From: Nanobdellota archaeon
GTDB taxonomy: Archaea; Nanobdellota; Nanobdellia; Parvarchaeales; Parvarchaeaceae
Direction of reading: 5' to 3'
Assembly (NCBI GenBank): GCA_021807085.1
Contig: JAKAPM010000007.1
Coordinates: forward strand, 1 to 40,377
Length of the DNA stretch: 40,377 nucleotides
Below the pieces are notes generated by a model. It was not told the origin of the DNA. It searched no databases and was given only the letters and a program-made list of their open reading frames with translations. Positions 1-6,836 of the stretch are shown piece by piece; position 1 is the first letter of the stretch, and each line of letters begins with the position of its first letter. A program made the position numbers and the translations under genes.

Positions 1-902
1 ACATAACTAAGATAACTGCCACTGGAAACGGTGGAACCGCCTCATTTACCGGTAACTCCACATTTGACCCCAACCCCGAGATATCGCCAGATGGAACCTA
101 TACCTTTTCGTTGTCGAACATATGCCCATCGGCAGGATCAAGGTTCTCCGTGTCATTCAGCATCAATTACACAGAACCCAGCCAGGTTTTCTCCGGGTCT
201 TACATTTCAACAGGAATCGTATCAGGCACAGTCTCATCGACTAACTCGTCTGCCGCAGTCGGTTATTTTTACGGCGGTTCCCAAGCCTTTAATATCCAGA
301 ACCCCCCCTCGTTTGGGACCGCGTATCTTACGGTTTCCGCCTGGTTTTACGAAACCGCCTATTTCGGCGCGGGGAGGGAAAAAATCTCTGGAAATAACTA
401 TGGGGGGGCGAGCGCTTTTTATTTAGACCTTCTCAACGGTAACTCCGCAGAATTTTATGTCTGTTCGGGCGGGACATCATGGTACACTACTGGCGCTAGT
501 GGTTCGGTAAATCAAAACAAGTGGACTTTTGTTACAGGAGTATACAACGGGACGTACCTTTTAGTTTATTTAGACGGTACGCTGGTCGGGCAGCTTAAAC
601 AAGCGGTAACATTCAGCCAGCCCTACGGTTATCTGTCGATAAGTAACCCCTCCACCAACAGCCCGTTTTACGGCTATATAACAAATGAACAGATCTACAA
701 TACATACCTGTCACAAAGCCAAATAATGCAGATGTATAATGAAGGGCCCGATAATCAGCCCATACTACAAGCAAATCTTGTAGACTGGTGGCCACTTAAC
801 ATGAGCAATAGTACTGGATGGACGAAAGATTTTGCCACAAACACATACAACGCCCAGGAACGGAACGGCGCCATACTAACAAGCAATTACCCCGCGCCCT
901 GA
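1..902 (+). CDS. Surface protein with LamG-like domain (5' truncated)
   Basis: The frame is open from the left window edge (codons aligned from base 3) to a TGA at 900-902, so this is the C-terminal ~300 residues of a larger protein. The first part is Ser/Thr/Gly/Asn-rich with short beta-strand repeats, as in archaeal secreted proteins. From about base 285 it reads as a concanavalin A/LamG jelly roll: 'YLTVSAWFY', then 'WTFVTGVYNGTYLLVYLDGTL', then 'YGYLSISNP' and 'GYITNEQIYNTYLSQSQIMQMYNEG'. This is the usual order of LamG_3 strands, ending with the 'I.nvriYn..Ls..qI..LY' signature. No membrane anchor is visible at the C-terminus. Role in surface or carbohydrate binding is inferred from the fold. 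It converges with the rps27ae operon 18 nt away. Confidence 0.75.
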   Translation, partial: ITKITATGNGGTASFTGNSTFDPNPEISPDGTYTFSLSNICPSAGSRFSVSFSINYTEPSQVFSGSYISTGIVSGTVSSTNSSAAVGYFYGGSQAFNIQNPPSFGTAYLTVSAWFYETAYFGAGREKISGNNYGGASAFYLDLLNGNSAEFYVCSGGTSWYTTGASGSVNQNKWTFVTGVYNGTYLLVYLDGTLVGQLKQAVTFSQPYGYLSISNPSTNSPFYGYITNEQIYNTYLSQSQIMQMYNEGPDNQPILQANLVDWWPLNMSNSTGWTKDFATNTYNAQERNGAILTSNYPAP

Positions 903-920
903 TATAGTTTGGTTGCAGGC

Positions 921-1100
921 CTATTTCTTGCCGGCGAAAGCTGTGTAGCCACATCTTCCGCAGCTCAGCCTGTTGTTGTGCTTCGCGAGGAAAACTCCAG
1001 AACCGCACTTCGGACAGGTCTGTCTGAGCCTTTCCAGTCCGTCTTTGTCTGTCTTGTAGAATTTCCAGACTCCGTATTTTTCATTTTTTTTCTTCGCCAT
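921..1100 (-). CDS. rps27ae: Ribosomal protein S27ae
   Basis: Small-subunit ribosomal protein of the S27ae family, 59 residues from the ATG at 1100 ([10 protein letters not shown]...). The C4 zinc ribbon is intact: CPKCG, then CGRCGY about 15 residues later, followed by the short basic tail. A TTG three codons upstream is possible, but the ATG has GGTGAG just before it and matches the family start. The gene overlaps the end of rps24e by 20 nt and is the last gene of an rpoE1-spt4-rps24e-rps27ae operon, a conserved archaeal order. Binds the 30S subunit; zinc stabilises the fold. Confidence 0.95.
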   Translation of the reverse strand: MAKKKNEKYGVWKFYKTDKDGLERLRQTCPKCGSGVFLAKHNNRLSCGRCGYTAFAGKK

Positions 1101-1377
1101 GCTCACCAATCGAATTCTTCTTCAGTATCGCCTTTTGCAGCACCTTCTTAGCGGTGTTCTCGTTGCTGTACAGGTGCGCTATGCCCTTTGCCTCGTTTTT
1201 TCCGTAGACGTTCTTCAGAGTGTATACGATCAAAACCCCTTCGCTGTACCTCTCTGCCAGCTTGTCCTTCACGTCTTCCAGCTTGACGGTCTCGCCCTTC
1301 TCCTTTTTTATCCTGAAGGTTATCACTTTCCTGTCCAGGTACTTGTTGGCTTCGACCTTCTCGTCGGTTATCTCCAT
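1081..1377 (-). CDS. rps24e: Ribosomal protein S24e
   Basis: 98-residue archaeal/eukaryotic small-subunit protein S24e. It has the family pattern: an N-terminal strand ending in '[13 protein letters not shown]', the helix '[15 protein letters not shown]', the strand '[26 protein letters not shown]', and a charged C-terminal helix. Its ATG follows the spt4 stop codon directly (stop 1378-1380), and its 3' end overlaps rps27ae, so translation is probably coupled across the operon. Length is normal for archaea. Confidence 0.95.
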   Translation of the reverse strand: MEITDEKVEANKYLDRKVITFRIKKEKGETVKLEDVKDKLAERYSEGVLIVYTLKNVYGKNEAKGIAHLYSNENTAKKVLQKAILKKNSIGEHGEEKK

Positions 1378-1563
1378 TCAATCCACCGCCAGGGCGTACT
1401 TGCCCGGTTTTCCTATGCCGAGTTTCTTCGCTGCCTCAGATTTTTTCGAATCCGATATTATGATTTCACCCTTCCATTTGGACGAGAGGTTGTCGCTGCC
1501 GCAGGCCGGGCATTTCTTCCCCTCTGTAAGATAGTTGCAAACCCTGCACGCCTTTTCAGCCAT
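1378..1563 (-). CDS. spt4: Transcription elongation factor Spt4 (RNAP subunit E'')
   Basis: 61-residue Spt4/RpoE2, the partner of Spt5 (NusG) that clamps DNA in elongating RNA polymerase. The zinc ribbon is clear: CRVCNYLTEGKKCPACGS, then 'WKGEIIISD' and 'KKLGIGKPGKYALAV', the strand that pairs with Spt5. The start is supported by a near-perfect Shine-Dalgarno AGGAGTGAT (1564-1572 on the minus strand) that contains the stop codon of rpoE1. Spt5 is not in this window. Confidence 0.95.
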   Translation of the reverse strand: MAEKACRVCNYLTEGKKCPACGSDNLSSKWKGEIIISDSKKSEAAKKLGIGKPGKYALAVD

Positions 1564-1564
1564 A

Positions 1565-2104
1565 TCACTCCTTGCCCTTCTTCTCCACTTTTTTCTTCGC
1601 GCCTATCTTCCCAAGTCCGGGAGCACGCATGGTCAGACCGACCTTCATTATTCCCCTCGTGCTTATTGCGATTATGCTGGCAAGTACAGTGTCCCCCGTC
1701 TTGACGGATACCCTGCTTTTTCTTCCCACGAGCTGGTTCTTGGAGAAATCCACGAAATCATCCATGGTCTGCGATATGTGCACAAGCCCGTCGACCGGCC
1801 CTATGTTGACCATCGCGCCTATCTCGCTTATGTTGGAAACCTGTCCCTTTACCGTCTCGTGCAGCACCGGCACGTACGCAAGCATCTTGAAAACGGTGTC
1901 GTAGTATACCGACGCGTCGTTGGCTATTATTATGCCCTCCTTGACGCTCTCTATGTTTACGAGCCCTAAAAGCAGCATCTTGTCCTCGATTATCTTCCCT
2001 ATGTAGTTCTGCCTTATCTCTTCGCGTATGGCTTCGGTCTTGTCCTCTTTCATCTTCATCGGTTCGACCCTTACCTTGTCTCTTATCGTAACCACTTCGT
2101 ACAT
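1565..2104 (-). CDS. rpoE1: RNA polymerase subunit E' (Rpb7-like)
   Basis: 179-residue RpoE1/Rpb7 that forms the stalk of RNA polymerase with RpoF. It has the N-terminal tip domain (starts MYEVVTIRDKVRVEP) and, from about residue 80, an S1 RNA-binding OB-fold: 'VKGQVSNISEIGAMVNIGPVDGLVHIS', ending 'IMKVGLTMRAPGLG', as in archaeal RpoE. The tail is lysine-rich. First gene of the operon with spt4, rps24e and rps27ae. Upstream on the minus strand, AT-rich TATA-like sequences lie at about 2165-2174 and 2189-2198, giving a leader of a few tens of nt, unlike the leaderless genes elsewhere in the window. Confidence 0.95.
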   Translation of the reverse strand: MYEVVTIRDKVRVEPMKMKEDKTEAIREEIRQNYIGKIIEDKMLLLGLVNIESVKEGIIIANDASVYYDTVFKMLAYVPVLHETVKGQVSNISEIGAMVNIGPVDGLVHISQTMDDFVDFSKNQLVGRKSRVSVKTGDTVLASIIAISTRGIMKVGLTMRAPGLGKIGAKKKVEKKGKE

Positions 2105-2223
2105 ATTTGCCTCTGGTTTGCGTTTGCTACACGGCCCGGCGTGCTGGTCAGGCCGTCATATCTCTATAAAATAGTTACAAGCATTTATATACGTTCCGCT
2201 GTTCTCCTTTTTCCTCTGCAAGA

Positions 2224-2233
2224 CTATTAATAT
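2224..2233 (+). promoter_or_regulatory. TATA box of the E1-like gene
   Basis: The sequence CTATTAATAT is centred about 29 nt upstream of the ATG at 2258 with no Shine-Dalgarno between, which fits an archaeal TATA box driving a leaderless or nearly leaderless transcript. Inferred from spacing only. Confidence 0.45.
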
Positions 2234-2257
2234 GTCCCTCCTGCAACTATATACGTT

Positions 2258-3172
2258 ATGTGTGGTAAGCGGTTGGGCAGTGTTCTCGTGGTCGGCGCCG
2301 GCGCTTTGGGAAGCAGGGTGATACCGAGACTCGCTGAGGCCGAGATTGACAGAATAGGAATAGTCGACGGCGACATAGTGACTGACAGGAACAAGGCCAG
2401 CCAGCCGGCGTACTCGCTAGCTGACACTTCCAAGGTAACGTACAAATCCGATTTCCTAGCCAGCAGTCTCTCCTCGGAGCACCCTGGAAAGAGGTTCGAC
2501 AGCTACCCGTTTTACATCGGCACCGGCCGCGCGGAATCCTTGACTGGCGAATACGACATAGTCGTGGATCTCACCGACAACCTTCAGACTCGGTTGGTGC
2601 TGAACAGCGTGTGCGTAAAACTATCCAAACCGGCGGTCTTCGCGTCGATAGACGAGCGGGAAGGATTCTTCTACGTTTACTCGGACGGTTCGGCGTGCTA
2701 TAACTGCATACACAGAAAAGCAGTAGGCCGCATAAATGAAGGGTGCGACAGCTCTTCCGTTCTCCCTGCCGACGGTTTTGTGGAGGAAGTAGTCTCCGGC
2801 GTGCTTGAACCCACCCCCGGCAGCCTCCGTTACTCATCTTTCGCAAACTACTCGCACCTTGTGGTGGAGATAATGAAAGACGAGAGCTGCGAGGTATGCT
2901 CCGCGCACGATTATTCCCGCACCGGGCTATCCAGGTTCATACAGCTGTGCGGATCGGGTGTAAAGGTCTCCCTCCAGAGAGAACTCAATCTGAAAGAGAT
3001 TCGGGGCAGGCTCGAAGGCTATTCCCTCGACTGGGACGATGATTACTTGTTGGCCAGCAGGGACGGAAAATCCGTACTCATCTCGCCGAGAGGCGACATG
3101 CTTTTCACAGGCTACGACAAGACCGGCGCAGAGACACTACTCGATTCGCTTGTTTCTGCGTCTCCTGGCTGA
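2258..3172 (+). CDS. E1-like (ThiF/MoeB/HesA) adenylyltransferase
   Basis: 304-residue member of the E1 superfamily, which uses ATP to adenylate the C-terminal glycine of a ubiquitin-like sulfur carrier. Visible: Rossmann ATP loop GAGALGS (residues 13-19), acidic D37/D39, DRN (43-45) at the usual arginine-finger position, and 'DLTDN' (104-108) before the adenylation helix. Two zinc CxxC pairs (C147/C150 and C211/C214) flank C163, which lies where ThiF-type enzymes carry their catalytic cysteine. The last ~80 residues are divergent and may be carrier- or target-specific. The likely partner is the 68-aa GG-ending carrier at 14663-14869, with TtuA beside it. It could alternatively serve molybdopterin or thiamine synthesis, but no such genes are here. 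Its 3' end overlaps the convergent gene at 3137. Confidence 0.85.
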   Translation: MCGKRLGSVLVVGAGALGSRVIPRLAEAEIDRIGIVDGDIVTDRNKASQPAYSLADTSKVTYKSDFLASSLSSEHPGKRFDSYPFYIGTGRAESLTGEYDIVVDLTDNLQTRLVLNSVCVKLSKPAVFASIDEREGFFYVYSDGSACYNCIHRKAVGRINEGCDSSSVLPADGFVEEVVSGVLEPTPGSLRYSSFANYSHLVVEIMKDESCEVCSAHDYSRTGLSRFIQLCGSGVKVSLQRELNLKEIRGRLEGYSLDWDDDYLLASRDGKSVLISPRGDMLFTGYDKTGAETLLDSLVSASPG

Positions 3173-3433
3173 TAGTTTTCTTATCTCGATAACCATGAGC
3201 GCCGCGCTGAGCACCAAAAGCGCAGACGCGGTCGCTATCACCGCGAAATACTCCTCCTCGAGCACACCAAACGCGCTCCCACCCATTCCTAGCGACATCG
3301 GGATGTTCGCGTTTTCCACGTAGTACAGCGCGTTCAGCTGGTTGGCCGTCATAATCAGCAGGACCACGCCGGTCGCCAGACCAACGAGGGAGATGAGGAA
3401 AAGCAGCTTTCTATTTATACGCCTTTTTTGCAT
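3137..3433 (-). CDS. Small two-helix membrane protein
   Basis: 98 residues from the ATG at 3433 (MQKRRINRK...); another ATG four codons upstream (3445) is possible. The downstream ATG is chosen because a symmetric TATA box is centred 24.5 nt from it. Layout: a short basic N-terminus, helix 1 (about LLFLISLVGLATGVVLLIM), an extracellular loop, helix 2 (about YFAVIATASALLVLSAALMV), and a very basic C-terminal tail (RKLSARRRRNKR). Both ends are therefore predicted cytoplasmic. No family recognised. It overlaps the end of the convergent E1-like gene by 36 nt and is divergent from the membrane-protein trio. Confidence 0.65.
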   Translation of the reverse strand: MQKRRINRKLLFLISLVGLATGVVLLIMTANQLNALYYVENANIPMSLGMGGSAFGVLEEEYFAVIATASALLVLSAALMVIEIRKLSARRRRNKRIE

Positions 3434-3453
3434 TCCCCGCTGCATAACTATTT

Positions 3454-3463
3454 ATTTAAATAC
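3454..3463. promoter_or_regulatory. Symmetric TATA box shared by two divergent genes
   Basis: The palindrome ATTTAAAT (3454-3461, within ATTTAAATAC) is the only TATA-like element between the genes starting at 3433 (-) and 3483 (+). Its centre is 24.5 nt from one ATG and 25.5 nt from the other, the archaeal TATA-to-start spacing for leaderless mRNAs in both directions. Bidirectional use is inferred. Confidence 0.55.
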
Positions 3464-3482
3464 TAGTCAGTTATTAATATGT

Positions 3483-4031
3483 ATGTTTAATTTAATCGCT
3501 TTCGCTGCGAACCTGACAAATGTGACCAGTCAGCTCACAAGTAGGTCCCCTTCCGTTTCTCTCCTATATTCCACTGTAGAATCGTTCCTGTTCCCGTTCC
3601 TTCTGGTGTTCGCCATAGTCTACGGCATACTGCAGAGGAGCCAGATATTCAATGGTAAGAGCGACATAGACGCCATAATAGCGTTTGTCCTGGGTATAAT
3701 ATTTGCGACAACCAACTACACGCTCAACCTCACTTTCCTAATACTTCCAATAGTCGGCATAATAGCCGTCGTGATATTCCTCCTGCTGGTTCTGGGCTCC
3801 ATGGTCTACGGAAACACCTCTGACCTGCTAAAGGCGAAGGGCGCGAGGAAGATAATCGTGTTGATAGCCTTCGTAGTGTCGATAGGCTTGGTGATATGGA
3901 TTTTCTTGAGTGCGAATTTGGGTTTCGCCGGCGTGTCGAGCGCGGCTGTTTCCAACGGTCTCCAGACCTACGCACCGTACATAGTGCTTCTGGTCTTTCT
4001 GATAGGAGTAGGCTATTACCTATCGAAATGA
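3483..4031 (+). CDS. Multi-pass membrane protein, tandem family copy 1
   Basis: 182 residues from the ATG at 3483 (MFNLIAFAANLT...). Upstream in-frame codons are not used, because the TATA box lies at 3454-3463 and would put them before the transcript start. About five hydrophobic segments are visible: 'FPFLLVFAIVYGILQRSQIF', 'IDAIIAFVLGIIFATTNYTL', 'TFLILPIVGIIAVVIFLLLV', 'IIVLIAFVVSIGLVIWIFL' and a last one, 'YIVLLVFLIGVGYYL'. The pattern 'FLLVFAIVYGIL.rs.iF......aiIAfvlg' recurs in the next two genes. Similar proteins are, from memory, common and multicopy in DPANN genomes, with no known function. Odd: three paralogs in a row. Confidence 0.75.
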   Translation: MFNLIAFAANLTNVTSQLTSRSPSVSLLYSTVESFLFPFLLVFAIVYGILQRSQIFNGKSDIDAIIAFVLGIIFATTNYTLNLTFLILPIVGIIAVVIFLLLVLGSMVYGNTSDLLKAKGARKIIVLIAFVVSIGLVIWIFLSANLGFAGVSSAAVSNGLQTYAPYIVLLVFLIGVGYYLSK

Positions 4032-4063
4032 TTCACTTTAGAGTAAAAATATAGGTGTAAAGA

Positions 4064-4071
4064 TTTAAATA
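4064..4071 (+). promoter_or_regulatory. TATA box of membrane-family copy 2
   Basis: TTTAAATA is centred 27.5 nt upstream of the ATG at 4095, and the intergenic stretch has no Shine-Dalgarno. So the second copy appears to have its own leaderless promoter rather than being read through from the first. Confidence 0.5.
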
Positions 4072-4094
4072 CTAGAATTATCAATATTATCTAC

Positions 4095-4670
4095 ATGGTA
4101 GTCGGAACGGTAGGGTCGTTTTACACACAGATTAGCGATGCGCTCAGACTGATAACTCCCGCCAACGTCACGGATCCGATAGAGTTCTGGCTGGCGTTTC
4201 TTCTCGTCCTTTCAATCATAAATACCGTCCTGAAGAGGGTTGAAATATTCTCCGACACTGAAGGAAAGAATAACAGGGCCACAAGGGGCCTTGTCGGCAT
4301 GATAATCTCCTATTTCGCAGTAACAGCGGTATGGGTCAGCCCCGTACTCATGTATATGTCCTCCACACTAGCAGTTACAGCCGTGATACTTGTAGCGATA
4401 CTGATAGTAGCCCAGCTCGCCGGCCTGAAAATGGATGACAGGAGCTCCAAAGCCCTGTTCGGCGTGGCGCTGGTGATACTGTTCTTGGGAGGAGGTCTGT
4501 TTTCCTACCTATCGGTGCCTTCCAGTTCCGGTACTACGAGCGAACTGTCGGTCATGTTCTCGACACTGGTCACTCAGGACCTTGCCTATCTGATTCTGGG
4601 TGTGGTAGTGATAGGCGTGCTTGCCTATGCTTTCTCCGGGTCCGGGGGTTCGGGCAGTGGCAAGAAATAG
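4095..4670 (+). CDS. Multi-pass membrane protein, tandem family copy 2
   Basis: 191 residues. The first hydrophobic block, 'FWLAFLLVLSIINTVLKRVE', followed by 'IFSDTEGKNNRATRGLVGMI', matches the first block of the preceding gene (helix, basic residue, 'iF', polar loop, helix). Further membrane segments are at about residues 75-110 ('TAVILVAILIVAQLAGL'), 118-136 ('LFGVALVILFLGGGLFSYL') and 163-180 ('LAYLILGVVVIGVLAYAF'). The C-terminus is a flexible Gly/Ser linker ending GSGKK, predicted cytoplasmic. No enzymatic motif is seen. 63 nt separate it from copy 1, holding its own TATA box; 21 nt separate it from copy 3. Confidence 0.75.
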   Translation: MVVGTVGSFYTQISDALRLITPANVTDPIEFWLAFLLVLSIINTVLKRVEIFSDTEGKNNRATRGLVGMIISYFAVTAVWVSPVLMYMSSTLAVTAVILVAILIVAQLAGLKMDDRSSKALFGVALVILFLGGGLFSYLSVPSSSGTTSELSVMFSTLVTQDLAYLILGVVVIGVLAYAFSGSGGSGSGKK

Positions 4671-4691
4671 CGTTTCAGGGTGTAACTTTGT

Positions 4692-5249
4692 ATGGTAGTA
4701 ACATTGGGTAACGTCGGTCTGTATGATTTGGTGGTCTTCCTGCTGATATTCTCAGTCTCGTACGGTTTCATGCGCAGGTTCAAGTTTTTCGATTCGTCTG
4801 ATATTCCGGCACTTATAGCGCTGGCGATATCCCTGGTGGCCCTTACTTCGTCTTTCTTCGTGTCGTTCATAGCCACGTTCATGCCATACGTGCTGTTCAT
4901 ACTCGTGTTCATATTCCTGATAATACTGCTGCTGAGCGTTGCGCTCGTGCCACAGGAAAGCATAACCAGCTATCTCAGGAAGAGCACTGTCGTGCCTGGC
5001 TTAGTGGTAATGATGATGTTCATTTTTGGCCTGATAGCTTTCGGGACGGTCAGCAGCCAACAGACCGGCGCTTCAGGGAGCTACAGCGTATCTGCGACCA
5101 ACACAACGGTAACGAGCACGTTCCCGACCGACCTGACCGGCCAGTACATAATCTCGATATTCACAAACACGACATTCCTGTCGATGATACTTACGCTTCT
5201 AGCCATGACTCTGGCGGTTTTTGCGATGACCAGAGAAAAAGCCCACTGA
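4692..5249 (+). CDS. Multi-pass membrane protein, tandem family copy 3
   Basis: 185 residues with the same plan as the two genes upstream: 'YDLVVFLLIFSVSYGFMRRF' then 'KFFDSSDIPALIALAISLVA', then a long hydrophobic hairpin ('MPYVLFILVFIFLIILLLSV'). After a fourth helix there is a Ser/Thr-rich extracellular loop (about residues 120-155), and a final helix runs into TREKAH. Probably cotranscribed with copy 2 (21-nt gap). The three proteins differ strongly in sequence, so duplication is old. Function unknown; assembly into a hetero-oligomer is a guess. Confidence 0.75.
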   Translation: MVVTLGNVGLYDLVVFLLIFSVSYGFMRRFKFFDSSDIPALIALAISLVALTSSFFVSFIATFMPYVLFILVFIFLIILLLSVALVPQESITSYLRKSTVVPGLVVMMMFIFGLIAFGTVSSQQTGASGSYSVSATNTTVTSTFPTDLTGQYIISIFTNTTFLSMILTLLAMTLAVFAMTREKAH

Positions 5250-5252
5250 TTT

Positions 5253-5762
5253 TCAGACCAGTCTGTAGTAATCTCTGAAATCGCTGCCGTATACGTGCAG
5301 GTTCTCGGCACGGAATTCCCACACAGTGCCGGTGTCTGGCAGCTCACTCATGACTCGTTTGACTCTGCATATCGTAAAGTGTGGTACGAACGCCTTCCTA
5401 TCTCCTAAACCGAGAAGGTCCGCGATTTCGTCGTGCACTTCCCCCAGATCCGCGTTGACCTGAAGGAACAGCACCTTCGGAGTATGCATGTCTGGAAAGG
5501 CATCCAGGCCCCCTATTCTGACGCTCTTGTCGAGCCTGCGAGTCCCTGCGAATTTGGTAAGGAGGCCGATGTCGAATTTCCTGTTTCCGATGAAGAAGAC
5601 TGTTATGTGCAGGTTTTCCCTGCGTACGAAATTACCCTCAACGTGCTTTTCCAGTTCGTGCTGATATGCGATTATGCTGTCCTTCACTTCGTCTGGAACG
5701 TCTATTGCGACGAAAACCCTTCTGACCGCTCTCTCCCCGCCGATGTCCACGGTGATGTTCAC
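5253..5762 (-). CDS. thpR: RNA 2',3'-cyclic phosphodiesterase (LigT/ThpR family)
   Basis: 2H phosphoesterase that opens 2',3'-cyclic phosphates on RNA ends (the family was also described as 2'-5' RNA ligase). Both HxT motifs are present: 'LHITVFFIGN' and 'HFTICRVKRV'. The N-terminal 'RRVFVAIDVPDEVKDSI' is the classic family start. 169 residues from the GTG at 5762, two nt after the stop of the upstream gene. A GTG three codons downstream is also possible, and the family often starts right at 'VFVAID'. A longer frame reaching back into the upstream gene is rejected because that part is that gene's antiphase shadow. Probably cotranscribed with the HTH/S-layer-like gene. Confidence 0.9.
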   Translation of the reverse strand: MNITVDIGGERAVRRVFVAIDVPDEVKDSIIAYQHELEKHVEGNFVRRENLHITVFFIGNRKFDIGLLTKFAGTRRLDKSVRIGGLDAFPDMHTPKVLFLQVNADLGEVHDEIADLLGLGDRKAFVPHFTICRVKRVMSELPDTGTVWEFRAENLHVYGSDFRDYYRLV

Positions 5763-5764
5763 GC

Positions 5765-6697
5765 CTACTTGGCTATTTCTATGGAGTCTATCTGGCCGTC
5801 TCCGTCTATGTCGTAGCCCCTGACGACCGCGCCCCATGCATCCTCAGAACCGTAATTTCGAAGCGTTATGCCGGCGAACCTCGTTGCTCCCAGTACCGAT
5901 GCGAAAGTACCGTGGTTTCTTATGCCAGCTATCACTATTATGTCCTTGCTCTTGTCGAACGGGTTCCTTATCTTCGTAACGAGTCCCTCGTACTCGCGTA
6001 TGTGTAGGCCCGTCTTATCCTTGAGCCCCCAACCCTCTTCCTTTATGAATTTTATCGGCATATAGCTGTTTATGTCCCTGGTTATCAGGTTGGTCACAGG
6101 TCCGCCTATGACTAGCAGGTTCTCCTTGAAAAGGTTCCTCGATATCACCTCTGTGTCCAGTACAATCGGGAAGTTAGTAGGCAGTTCCACGTACTGCCCC
6201 AGGAACATCGACATGTAGAGCGCGTAGTGCGTGTCCCTGGCTATAGACTTGTACTCCCCGTGTGGATCTGGAGATCCAACGCATATGTACCCGTTGAATT
6301 TCCCCCCGTCTATGAACTTGCTGTAGAATTTCCTCGTAGCTTCATCCATCTCTTTCTCCCTGAGATTGAGCTTTATGTTAGCGTCCTCTATCTCGAAAGA
6401 AAACGAATTTGCCGTTCTTTTGTACACCAGTTCCTTCGTCCTTTTCCCGCTGCTGGCCGCCATTTCGTCTATTATCCTGGCTTTCTTGAGCTTTTCCAGC
6501 TGCAACGCCGCGGCCTTTTTGTTGGTCTTGAGCATTTTGGCGATGGCGTCGAGGGCAGCTGGTTTTTTCGAGAGGCGCCGTAGCATGTTTACGGTGTTTT
6601 CGTTTGCCAGTGCCTTGAGATGGCTTATCTCGTCGACTATCCTTGTATCGTTTACGAAATAACCTCTGTCATCTTTCTTTAGTATGTATGTTTTCAT
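5765..6697 (-). CDS. Winged-helix protein fused to S-layer-like domain with C-terminal EF-hand-like loop
   Basis: 310 residues, no signal peptide or membrane helix, so predicted cytosolic. Residues 25-95 form an ArsR-like winged helix ('NENTVNMLRRLSKKPAALDAI', 'LQLEKLKKARII', wing 'GKRTKELVYKRT'). Residues 135-290 resemble the S-layer-like domain that archaea attach to such HTHs: 'GSPDPHGEY', 'ARDTHYALYMSMFLGQYVELP', 'NLLVIGGPVTNLIT', and 'IIVIAGIRNHGT' near the end. The last residues form a Ca-binding-like loop, D296-x-D298-x-D300-G-x-I-D304-x-x-E307. Domain names are from memory of the family. It may sense a ligand and regulate transcription, possibly of its neighbours. It is divergent from glmS. 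Confidence 0.75.
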   Translation of the reverse strand: MKTYILKKDDRGYFVNDTRIVDEISHLKALANENTVNMLRRLSKKPAALDAIAKMLKTNKKAAALQLEKLKKARIIDEMAASSGKRTKELVYKRTANSFSFEIEDANIKLNLREKEMDEATRKFYSKFIDGGKFNGYICVGSPDPHGEYKSIARDTHYALYMSMFLGQYVELPTNFPIVLDTEVISRNLFKENLLVIGGPVTNLITRDINSYMPIKFIKEEGWGLKDKTGLHIREYEGLVTKIRNPFDKSKDIIVIAGIRNHGTFASVLGATRFAGITLRNYGSEDAWGAVVRGYDIDGDGQIDSIEIAK

Positions 6698-6796
6698 GAC
6701 GTCGACCCAAATATCTTTTAGTCTTTGTTTTTCTATTAATACTTATCATTCATATCTAATAAGATTTTATATTTTTGCAGCTGGGCGCATTGAAGC

Positions 6797-6804
6797 TTTA
6801 AATA
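6797..6804 (+). promoter_or_regulatory. TATA box of glmS
   Basis: TTTAAATA is centred about 36 nt before the glmS ATG (6837), which would give a leader of roughly 10 nt. The 140-nt divergent spacer also holds the promoter of the HTH/S-layer gene, with AAATATCTTTTA at 6711-6722 as its likely TATA region. Confidence 0.4.
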
Positions 6805-6836
6805 TTAGATGGTTTCTTAGTAAATTTTATATCTTT

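Noticed and set aside
6684-6836. 51-residue N-terminal extension of GlmS
   Set aside because: GlmS needs Cys at position 2 after Met, and the extension is AT-rich promoter sequence containing the TATA box.
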